From Nelumbo lutea (Eukaryota > Streptophyta > Magnoliopsida > Proteales > Nelumbonaceae), in NCBI GenBank assembly GCA_022828595.1, contig JAKGHH010000007.1:33046356-33110355 (forward strand): a stretch of DNA of 64,000 nucleotides, given 5' to 3'. The notes beneath the pieces were generated by a model. It did not search any database. It worked only from the letters and a program-made list of their open reading frames with translations, and was not told the DNA's origin. The position numbers and the translations under genes were made by a program. Within the stretch, counting starts at the first letter, position 1, and every line of letters begins with the position of its first letter. Below, one piece after another: positions 22,066 to 31,430 of this stretch.

Positions 22066-23199
22066 GTAGGTTGTTCAAAGGGTGTGAGTATGGCCTTGCA
22101 CTGACTGAAGTCGAACTCGTGCACGGGAGATGTTCCCAGTGCACGAAGGAGATGGGCTATGGGGCGCGGCACATTCTGTGGGCAGCTGATCCGATCACGT
22201 TCATAGTCAATTGGGTTTGGTTTGGAGAAGATCTCAAGTCAAATCTATAAATTATAGTCTAAAAAATTTACAGACCAAATCAAATCGTACTTAATTGGTT
22301 TCTATATTAAAATGGTTTGGCTTGGTCCGAGAATTTTTCATACTATAATCTGTTGATTTGATTTGTTTTTTTAATACGATTTGGGTCATTCTATTAGACT
22401 TAATGCAATTAGAAAGCCCAAGTAACCATACATGCTTGCATAAATAAAAAAACATACTTCAAATATCAAATTGAAATGTTAACAAGTGCTACTATTGTCA
22501 CACGTACGCACGCACACACACATAACCGTCGTTGACATGAATGGTCAGACCATTTGGCCTAGAAACCACTAGGCAACTGGTTCCATTTCACCCTAAAACT
22601 GTTCCTTTGCAAAAAACTATTGACTTGGTTAGCAATCTGCTGACATAGGTGGTCAAATCGTCGACCTAGACAACGGTTTTTGGCCATTTTATTTTAATTA
22701 TTTTTTTAAATCAGAACGGGCCATTCATTTGAACCAAACGATTGAACTATTGACACAAAAACTAGTGGCCAAAGCGGTTCTAGTTCAATGTTGGTTTTGA
22801 AAATATATATATATATATACTAGTAAAAGTGTATGCACGTTGCACATGACAATATCAAATGATGATGATAATAGTCAGCAACAAATGGCCTTAATGGTTG
22901 AACCATTAACCTATTTAACTAAGAAAATGGACTATGATTAAGACATTATATTTATAAAAACCTCTAGATTGTGCCTTTTCTGATGTCTTATACCACCTAT
23001 ATTCTCTTTGGAAATGGCATACATGTCATCCATCATGATTTTTTTTTCTGTAATGGAAATTTCAAGGTTTCAATTTTTTTGAGGGAAACCAAGATAAGAA
23101 TGGATAAAATTCTATTAATTTCAAGCTAAATAAATAGGTGAGACACTAAACAAATAGGGAGGATATGAAAGAAATAGAAAAAACATCAGAGCAATTTAG
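22066..23199. other. Non-coding, with MITE-like and AT repeats
   Basis: 22110-22200 holds a GC-richer segment with 'GCAGCTGATCCGATCACG', shared in inverted form with 54594-54727. 22545-22800 is another 'GGTTTT' family copy. 22805-22820 is an (AT)n run. No gene is seen. Confidence 0.45.
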
Positions 23200-23400
23200 A
23201 CAATAGCCCTTCTTGTTGCTAAAGCTATGCAGTTGACCTCCCTTGTTGAAGGAGATTCCAAGAATGTGATTGGATGGACCACCAATTCAGACAATAGCCC
23301 TTGACAACTTGGCCTTCACTCCTTGCTAGGTTCATGCTTCAGATGGATCCTTAGAGAGATTAATCAAAGAGCTGAGTTTTAGCTAAATCAAGTTTGAGAT
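23200..23400 (+). mobile_element. LINE RNase H fragment
   Basis: The plus strand reads 'VAKAMQLTSLVEGDSKNVIG' and then 'WILREINQRAEF'. This matches the 'IEGDSK-VI-W' and 'REINQ-AD' pattern of the RNase H domain at the end of plant LINEs. It is short, broken and without a visible poly-A. Confidence 0.65.
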
Positions 23401-24393
23401 GACTTTTTTGTATAGTGCTGATAAATTTCCTGATTCTTTTGTTATACCATTAATCTTCCTCCAAATTTGTTTTTTGAGACACATTTTACCAAATTCTCTC
23501 ACTTTTGGACAAGTACATTGAAATCATAAAGAAACCCTTGGAAATTTAGACATATTGGAATAGTCTTAGATATGATGTAATTTGCAATTACCAAAAATAT
23601 AATGTGGATAAGTAAACTTTGTATCCATTCTAATTTCAATCCATCGATCCAACAACTTCTCAGGTTGGATAGATTGTTGAGGAGACTTCTCATCATGAAG
23701 TCCTAAAGCCAAGTAGTCAACCCCAATCCATTCCAAGGATTCTGTCAATGTAGATGAACTGATGGACTTGTCTAAACTTAGCCTAAGGGATGTTGATAAT
23801 GGTCATATGGAACCTTCAGTTGGTTACACTAAAATTAATTGGAGCTCCACCAAGGCAATCAGCCTTCCATGCAAACCCACCCGTTAGTCAGCTTTGAGCA
23901 ATAGCAACAGTAGTGCAATTCATGCAGTTTAGATCATGGAGTATGGAGGTTCTCTATAACATGTTCTTTTTGGTATACTTTTAACTACCCATTTATAACT
24001 GTTTATAAACTATTCATTTATAACCATTCAAAAACTGTCCATGGATTATAAATAATTTTGTCTTAAAGACACTGTCACGTGTAAATGCACATACAAGTTT
24101 ATTAATAATATTATATGTGACCAAAATTGTTTCATTTTTTTTTTTGTACTTCTATTTAAAAAATATATATTTTTAATAAATACATCATGGATTAACCTAT
24201 TTGACCTGAAAGGTTGAACCACTAACCCACCCCCTAGATAGGAAGATGGTTTAATTTGTCATTGGTTTTAAGTTGTATATTTGATGTCCATCATTAATAA
24301 AATTATGTCTATTTTATCATAGTTATTTTTTAATATGATAAATGTATAATAATAGAAATGTGTCCAGTTTTTTTCTATATTTTTTGTATTTCT
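23401..24393. other. AT-rich intergenic sequence
   Basis: Short open frames only, with no motif recognised. Confidence 0.35.
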
Positions 24394-24800
24394 TATATTT
24401 CTAAATTTGTATTATTTATTTATGACACTATGAAATTATTCATTTGACCCAAATGGTTGAAGTACTTACCCATGACCTAGATGAAAAATATAATTTCATT
24501 TCTAGGTTTATTTTAAAAATATAAAACTTCATTATATTAATAATTATTGTGTATGGATTAGTGGAATTTAATGATGATAAAAAACTTTAAAAATATTTTT
24601 TATATTTCTAAATTTGTATTATTTATTTATGACATCATGAAATTATTCATTTTATCTAAATAGCTGAACTACTTACCCACCACCTAGATGAAAAATATGA
24701 TTTCATTTCTATGTTTATTTTAAAAATATAAAATCTCATTCTATTAATAATTATTATGTATGAATTTATTAGTGGAATTTAATGAAGATAAATAAAAATA
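24394..24800. repeat. Tandem duplication, period about 207 bp
   Basis: TATATTTCTAAATTTGTATT at 24394 recurs at 24601. Both copies continue with 'GA-ATGAAATTATTCATTT', 'ACCTAGATGAAAAATAT' and 'GTGGAATTTAATGA'. The sequence is AT-rich and non-coding, with roughly 10 percent differences by eye. Confidence 0.8.
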
Positions 24801-25167
24801 TAAATGTTGGATTCAATGAGAGAGAATGTGCTTAAATTTGAGACTTAATGAGAGGTAATTGAATGTACTTAATGTTACACTATAAAATGTATGGATGTTC
24901 TAACAATATTTCTGGAATTTTGGTTGAACAAAGCTTACCCTTTCATTTGACATTTTGTAAAGTGTAAATAAGGATAGAATATGTATTTTTCAAATTAAAT
25001 AACTGCAATAATTCAATGTGTATTGAATGGCAATTGAATTACTTGGAGAGAAATTACCTTTTAACGTTGACATTTCCAAAGTCAAAATGAGGACAGAAAC
25101 ATGTATTGCACAACTTGTTTGATAAAACCTTTGTAAAGATTTAAATTAATGATTGTAATTTGGTAAC
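24801..25167. other. AT-rich intergenic sequence
   Basis: No gene or element seen. Confidence 0.3.
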
Positions 25168-25292
25168 TAAGGCTATGTTTGGTTTGAAGGAAAAGGTAAG
25201 GAAAGGAAGGGAAGAGAAACCAATACAAGGTTTGTAAAGGTTTTCATACCTTTCCTTTCCCTACATTTTCCTTCAAACCAAACATAGCCTAA
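25168..25292. mobile_element. Tourist-like MITE (PIF/Harbinger type), 119 bp
   Basis: The element 25171-25289 starts GGCTATGTTTGGTTTGAAGG and ends with the exact complement. It is flanked by the 3-bp duplication TAA on both sides (25168-25170 and 25290-25292). The TAA target and this terminal sequence fit PIF/Harbinger-derived MITEs. The perfect 24-bp inverted ends suggest a fairly recent insertion. Confidence 0.85.
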
Positions 25293-26222
25293 AAGTCTCT
25301 TAAGTATACTTAATACTTCACTCTTCCTCTTTGCGTTGTTGGTCAAGTGTTACATGCATCTTCCTAGCTATTTCATGTACAATTATCCTGAATTATAATT
25401 AAGCCCAAGTGTTCTTGTTTGGATGTTTACATTGAACAAATAATAAGTTATCTTATTGAATGGCTAATGCTTAGTATTTAATCAATGTCCATTAATGTCC
25501 AATGAGCAATATTTTAAAATTTTAATTAGGGCTTAATTAGTTTACCTCGTTCCCAAAGGACTAAAAGATAAAAGCGATGATGTCAAGTTGGGAAATGATG
25601 TGCATGGTTATAGCATTTTTAACTAATGGATCCAAAGTTGGGATTAAGGATATTATTAACCTGTCGAGGTTGATGCAGGTTTGGCCCAACCTAAACCTGA
25701 CCCCAAACCCAATTAAGGATGACCCGATAGGGTTGGGTCAGTTCAGGTTTACCTCTTAACTGACCCACTAACATCTCTAAACCTACTAGACCTTCTCTCA
25801 CTTACCACATTCACACAAATACATAGAATTTTAGAAAGGCTTAGAAGTATAACCACGACCCATCCTCTCTCCTCCCCCATGTCCCTATGGTGTCTCCAAA
25901 TAAGTTTAGAAGTAAGAAACCCCCCATGGATAGTGCTAATCTCCAAGGCAAAAGCTAGATGCACTCTTGGAAAAAAAATTGCAACAGAGAACAAGATGAT
26001 ATTCAACAATGGTTCACACTAAAGAAGCGTACAGCTAGCTTGGCTTTCATGGTGTTTTTTTATTCAACTGATATCTAAAGAAAACAGACAAAGAGTGGCC
26101 TAATCAAGAGAACAAAATCTTGGGGTAGAGACCCCCATTACCACAACTAGCAAAAGTTGATATTTCCCCGGAAGTATATACTGTTGAAATGTAAATGAAT
26201 AAGAAACATAAATAACATAACA
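25293..26222. other. Intergenic sequence
   Basis: No supported gene. A patch at 25680-25770 is rich in 'GACCC' and 'GGGT' words, like the dispersed repeats at 20.6-20.9 kb. Confidence 0.35.
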
Positions 26223-26623
26223 ATAAAAGTAGGGTAATTGTTCAGAAATCACCATCACTTTTTATGAATTCTTTTAAATTCATCATCATGACTTTTCAAA
26301 ACAGCCAAAAACTCACCATGTCAATAAGATTTTATTTTCTAAAACTCACCATCTGTTAGAATACTGTTAAAGTTCATTGACCCAAGTTGTCCACGTGAAC
26401 CTAAATGCAAGTTTCATGACCAAACTGCCCTTAAACGATGAATCAGCTTGTTGAATATTTTTTGATCGAAATGCCCTTAAGCGCCCAATCCTATTTCATA
26501 TATAATATTCCCACTCACTATCTCCCTCTCTCTATCAGCGATTTCGTTTGTTTCCCGAAACAGTTCCCATCAAAATCTCTATACTTTCTAACGTCTTTCT
26601 CTGTTCTTTTTTATTCAAAGGTT

Positions 26624-26731
26624 TCTAGGGGAAGCAGGAACACAGGAAGTAGAGAAAGACGCTGCTTAGAGCCGTTCACTCACCGGTCATCACCTCTGCT
26701 AATATACGCTCCTCTGCACTACTCCCTGTTG

Positions 26732-26770
<39 letters not shown>
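26624..26770 (+). repeat. First copy of duplicated leader, plus (CT)n
   Basis: TCTAGGGGAAGCAGGAACAC ... GCTTAGAGCCGTTCA ... CTCCTCTGCACTACTCCC is repeated at 27289 with minor changes. It ends in a (CT)n microsatellite at 26731-26769. Confidence 0.85.
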
Positions 26771-26772
<2 letters not shown>

Positions 26773-26823
26773 GTTCCCACTGCTCTGAAACATCAATGGA
26801 AAGTTGAAAACGTTGAAATTGAT

Positions 26824-27260
26824 GCAGGGAAATTGTGGATCTTGTTGGGCATTTGGCACCACAGGAGCTGTCAACAGCTGGTGGATTGTGATCACATGGT
26901 TCACTGCTTTGATGACTCTAACCATAGCTCCATTTATCAGAATCCAGAAGCAATGTTGCTTCATACTTCATTTTTGAATTGATGATTTGTTCCATGTTTG
27001 TTTTTGTTTGTTTAGTGCGATGCAATGAACGTGACTTCCTGTGATAGTGGATGTGGTGGAGGCCTAATGACCAATGCCTACAAGTATTTGATGGAGGACG
27101 GTGGCTTGGAAGAGGAGGAGACATACCCTTACATTAGAAAACCTGGTGAATGCAAGTTCAACCCAGAAAAAGTGGTGGTGAGAGTCGTCAACTTCACAAA
27201 TATCCTTCTTGATGAGAATCAAATTGCAGCCCATTTAGTCCACCATGGCCCTCTTGCAGG
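26824..27260 (+). pseudogene. Captured papain-type cysteine protease fragment (RD19-like)
   Basis: The active-site block 'CGSCWAFGTTGAVN' is at 26836-26875 with the catalytic cysteine kept. The next bases jump to 'LVDCDH', omitting the helix between, so part of the exon is deleted. A non-coding stretch then ends in an acceptor 'GTTTGTTTAG' at about 27016. The next exon reads 'SCDSGCGGGLMTNAYKYLM', 'EETYPYIRKPGECKF' and ends 'HHGPLAG' at a GTGAGC donor near 27260. Intron borders are kept, so the capture was at the DNA level. Propeptide, catalytic His and Asn are absent. Confidence 0.85.
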
Positions 27261-27288
27261 TGAGCATTTTAAGTTTCTGGTTTAGATC

Positions 27289-27415
27289 TCTAGGGGAAGC
27301 GGGAACCCAGGAAACAGAGAAAGACACTGCTTAGAGCCGTTCATTCACCGGTCACCACCTCTGTAACATACGCTCCTCTCAACTGCTCTCTGTTGCTGCT
27401 CTCTCTCTCTTCAAG
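27289..27415 (+). repeat. Second copy of duplicated leader, upstream of LRR start
   Basis: Same sequence as 26624-26748, offset 665 bp, with a short CT tract. Here it runs directly into the LRR-RLK start codon at 27440, so it looks like that gene's 5' UTR. The protease fragment sits between the two copies. Confidence 0.85.
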
Positions 27416-27439
27416 ACTCCTTTTGACCGGACAACAGCC

Positions 27440-27960
27440 ATGCCACCACCCGGTCCGCCACCACTGTCGCCACTGTTACCACCACCCATGGTGACCACTA
27501 CGACCACACTTCTCTTTCTACTTGTGGTTTTCTCCACCACCACCCTGTTATTCTGCGTCCAGAGGAGTCCTAAAGCACTAGCTGAGATCCAGGCCTTGGT
27601 ATCGTTCAAGCTCAATCTGCATGATCCGCTTGCCGTGTTGAACGGCTGGGATGCTTCCACACCATCCGCTCCCTGCGACTGGCAAGGCATTGCCTGCTAT
27701 AACGGTCAAGTTAGCGAACTCCGCTTGCCTCGTCTTCAACTCGCTAGCCAACTCACTGACCACTTTGGTAAACTCACCGAGCTCTGCAAGGTTAGCCTTC
27801 GTTCCAACGCCTTCTTCTCTTTCTAAATGCTCTCGTCTTCGCACCCTCTTCTTGCAATACAACTTATTCTCCGGTCGTTTTCTGCCGGAGATCTTCAACC
27901 TCACTGACCTTCAAGTTCTCAATGTAGCTCAGAATTTTCTCTCCGGAACCGGTATCTGGA
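27440..27960 (+). pseudogene. Captured LRR receptor-kinase N-terminal fragment
   Basis: The ATG at 27440 opens a signal-peptide-like hydrophobic leader ('TTTTTLLFLLVVFSTTTLLF') and then the LRRNT_2 cap: 'EIQALVSFKLNLHDPLAVLN', 'GWD', 'CDWQGIAC'. Leucine-rich repeats follow ('VSELRLPRLQLASQL', 'LGKLTEL'-like). The frame ends at 27826 after 'RSNAF', where a short deletion shifts it. The LRR reading resumes in another frame with 'LSKCSRLRTLFLQYNLFSG' and 'LTDLQVLNVAQNFLSG'. The kinase part is absent. It resembles the N-terminus of plant LRR-RLKs of the At4g36180 type (recognised by eye only). Confidence 0.85.
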
Positions 27961-28099
27961 TTTTGATGCGGATTATTTCACATATAACATTCCCGCTCGG
28001 TGAGTGTCTCTCCTGATATTTTAATATTCACACTCAAGCATGATTGAAGAGAATTCAGAAAAAATAATGGTGGGTTTTGTACAATTACCCATAAAAGCA

Positions 28100-28574
28100 A
28101 ATAGTAATGGTAGTGTAGTTAATAGATTTAGTAAGGTTAGAGTTCAGACTACACTAGCTTTGTTTCTTGCAAATATAAAAGAAAACAAAGAAAGAAATAA
28201 AGTATAGATGTACAAGATCTCAAGGTTTTATGTATTGCAGTGTTTAATAACTTAGAACAAATAAAATAAACTACAAATTAGATAAGAAAAGACACAACAA
28301 CACAAAAGATACATAAGATTTTTAAAGAGGTTTCGACAATCCTACCTATGTCCTCTACCCTATACCACCAGACCACCACTAAAGCTTTCTATTAACTGAT
28401 TGGACTTCTTGGACATTAGCCAAACCTTTATAACCAATAAGACTCCACAAGTGCCTACATACCTAAATCAATTGGACTTACACCAGGTGCATCCAAACCA
28501 ATAAGACTTCTGGATGCTTGCAATACCTTGTAGTTAGGTTTAAGAGAGGTGCCAAAAAGACCTTAAATGGTATT
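28100..28574. other. Flank of the Gypsy insertion, possible old LTR remnant
   Basis: No gene. 'AAAGAGGTTTCGACAATCCTA' near 28325 resembles sequence common in plant Copia LTR regions, and 'CCAATAAGACT' recurs at about 28433 and 28498. The weak signal cannot be classified further. Confidence 0.3.
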
Positions 28575-29320
28575 TGATGAAGGGAAATTTGGCCCGACCT
28601 CGCAATCACTCTATGTGGCAAAATCAAAACAGCTCGGGACAAACAGCGCACCCAAGGCGTGGGTATTCAAGGAACCAGCGGTCCGAGCTCCCTTCTAGGA
28701 GACTCGAGCTCCTGACAAAAGAGCTCGAGCCTCACAAGGCAATGACCCGAACTGGCCCACCTCATGGCAGTTCGGGGCACTCCCCACCCCGAACTCAAGA
28801 CTTCACCACGTCTTGCCACTCCTGCACCTCGCCTCCCAGATGCCAGGCTGACCGAACGTATCACCCCTGACATCGAGGGTGTCCGTATCCAAGGGCGGCG
28901 CACCTGATTGACTTGGGATCTGACGCGTGATAGCCGCACTTCAAACGACCTCCTGCCACGCCACCTGCCAACATCGTCACCAGTCGCAGAGACGACCTTG
29001 ACAAAATGAGCAGTGACGGTTCTGCCCCGTCAGAAGGAATGACATCCGAACTGGCAGGAACTCAGAAATAATCATGCCCGATCTGGCAGAGCTTGGAAGT
29101 GAGTGCGCGAGGTGGTTATAAAAGGCTCCCGACCCCCCAAGAGCAAGGTATGCAAACCTTGCGCTATCTGGTTTCATTTTGCCTTTGAAGGATTCTAACT
29201 TGAGCTTCAGAGCCTCCACGCCGGGTCTCCCCCGGAGCGTTCTCACCCTTTGGTTTCAGGTTCCCCGTAGCTCCGTTCAGAGGCCAGGTCATCGACCACT
29301 AGGACCGGCCAGATTGCGCA
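28575..29320 (+). repeat. 5' LTR of Gypsy element
   Basis: TGATGAAGGG ... GATTGCGCA, 746 bp, aligned along its whole length with 38124-38867. Confidence 0.92.
29117..29124 (+). promoter_or_regulatory. TATA box of Gypsy 5' LTR
   Basis: TATAAAAG, conserved at 38666-38673 in the 3' LTR. Transcription of the genomic RNA would start about 30 bp downstream, near 29150. Confidence 0.7.
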
Positions 29321-29416
29321 CCATCAATTGGCACTGTCTATGGGAAATTGCTTCCAAAAGCCTCCCTCTAAAACTCTCAATCCCTCAACCCCCTCTTCTT
29401 CCAAAAACCAACACTC

Positions 29417-31200
29417 ATGGCTTCCTCCAGTAACGCCAGACATGCCACAGAGACAAACACCACCGGGGAACGACCTCAAGCTCCCGTAGTATGCATCGGA
29501 CAGTTCACCATCCCCCTTCCTGTGGATGGGATCCCTAGCTTGGATGTGCCTCAAACAGTGGCGCCCGTGAACCCTCCTACCATGAACATCCCCCCTTCGT
29601 TCCCTATCGAAACAACTTTTGCTGAACTAACCGTCGTCCCCCTGGTCCCCCTGGTGACCTGCCCAAACCAGTTGGACGATCTAATGCAATGCATGCGGGC
29701 GATGCAGGCCTAAATGCAGCAATTCCAGCAACATCAACTCCAATAGCACCAAGTACTACACACCACCTCTCCCAACATCATTATCAATAGCAATTCCCCC
29801 AACTACCCTTGAACCAGTCACTACTTCCACCTAGGCACCCAGCCCTGAAGCAGGTTAAGGCTTCCCCTCAGGGTGGACGCCCTCACCGCGGAGAAACCTC
29901 CCAGCCCCAGAACCCCTCTAATAGTCAAACCTCATCTCCAGACCAAAGGGAAAGGAAAATCACCCCCGCCTCGCAGCTCGCAGGCGGAACAGGAACCTCG
30001 CCCGCGAGGTCAGCACCTCGGCGCTCCAGGCCCGAGTTCCCGCTCACAGAGAACCAGTTCAGTGCCCTAGCAGTGGACTACCGACTTTCCGGGCCCATCG
30101 AGCTCGGCAACACAGAGGCCAGCAGCGCCAGTACCAGGCTCACTTAACGAAGGCGTCGACGAAGTTGCCGAACTGCCACCCGCGTCCTGCCCGAGCTCAG
30201 AGGGAAGGAAGAGACGAGCTCGGACGAGGTAAGAGCTGCCCTGATTCTCTCAGTTCCTTCCCCCCTCGCATCAGAACTCCTAGCAGTCCCCATGCCCAGA
30301 TACTTAAAGCTCCCACATTTGGACAAGTATGATGGGTCCTTTGACCCCAACAACCACGTCAATGCTTTCCAGTCCAAAATGCACCTCACTAGGGCCAATA
30401 AATCATGCATGTGCATAGCCTTCACCACCACCTTCAGGGGGGTGGCCCACACCTAGTACAGGAACCTAGCCCTAGGGTCAATAAGAAGTAGGACCCAGTT
30501 CGTGCAGGTATTCACAGCACACTTCGTCACCAGCAAGCGATGCCCTAGAACGGAGGAAAGCATCTTCGGGGTAATCCAGAGAGAAGGAGAGTCCATCCGG
30601 GGCTACATCAAGCGGTTCAATGAAGCATGCTTGCAGATACCGCGATTGGACCCTGTAGTTTAGCTCGCCGCGGCCATGAGAGGAGTGACGCACAAAGAAT
30701 TCAAATGGCACATGGTAGCCAACCAGCCCGCGACCGTGGCCGAATTCCTCAAACTCGCAGACAAGTTCATGAGAATAGAGGAAGAAATCAACCAAAGGAC
30801 CGAAGCCGGGGTCGAGAAAAGGAAAAGAGAAGGTGAGCCCACCAACCCAAGTGATAGGAGAAACCCAGCCTGAGAGGCGAAGCTGAGCCAGCCGTCCCGA
30901 GCTCCCTCAGCAGTTCGGACGGATTACACGCCATTAAACACGAGGCAGACTAAGATCTTGATGACGATCAAGAATGCCCCGTACGTGAAGTGGCCACCTC
31001 GCCTGAAGGGGAATCCAAACAAGAGGAATAAAAACCTATATTGTAGTTTTCACAAAGATCACGGTCATAGTACCGAACAGTGTAATAATCTTTGGGACGA
31101 GATAGAGGGACTCATCCGTCGCGGATACTTGAGAAATTTTGTACAGTATGATAACAATAAGGCAGGTCGACAAGGGGAGCATGGAAAGGATATCCCCGAA
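29417..31200 (+). pseudogene. Gypsy gag (Tat type), broken
   Basis: The ATG at 29417 opens a proline-rich N-terminus in one frame, which shifts near 29800. The core gag domain reads 'PRYLKLPHLDKYDGSFDPN', 'HVNAFQSKM', 'FVTSKRCPRTEESIFGVIQ' and 'GESIRGYIKRFNEACLQI' between 30290 and 30650. A histidine/cysteine motif 'YCSFHKDHGHSTEQC' follows at about 31040-31085, typical of Tat gag before 'LIRRGYLRNFV'. In-frame stops are present near 29712, 30455, 30661 and 30873. Confidence 0.88.
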
Positions 31201-31430
31201 TCCAGCAGCAAACCAGTCGAAGCACTGCTACGACAACCTCCGGAAGAAAGGCCAGTCCGAGGGACCATCCATGTGATAGTGGGAGGTTCGGTGGTGGCAG
31301 GATGTACTTCGGCAGCAGCCCGGACGTCAGTTCGCGAGGTAGCCCGAGAAGAACAGAACCCTCCAAAGAGGCCAAAGACGGAAGAACCGATCTTCTTCAC
31401 GAAAGACGATGCGCGAGGTGTCCACTACCC

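Larger units (their letters stand above)
26223..28099. mobile_element. Pack-MULE carrying two captured gene fragments
   Basis: The element 26232-28090 begins GGGTAATTGTTCAGAAATCA and ends ACAATTACCC. The terminal inverted similarity extends about 50 bp, including GAATTCT-TT on both sides. It is flanked by ATAAAAGTA (26223-26231) and ATAAAAGCA (28091-28099), a 9-bp duplication with one mismatch, as in Mutator-like elements. Inside are pieces of a cysteine protease gene and an LRR receptor-kinase gene, and no transposase. Capture of intron-containing gene pieces by non-autonomous MULEs is the definition of a Pack-MULE. Confidence 0.85.

Noticed and set aside
26438..26788. 116-codon frame in the Pack-MULE
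   Set aside because: It is mostly UTR-like sequence ending in translated (CT)n repeat.
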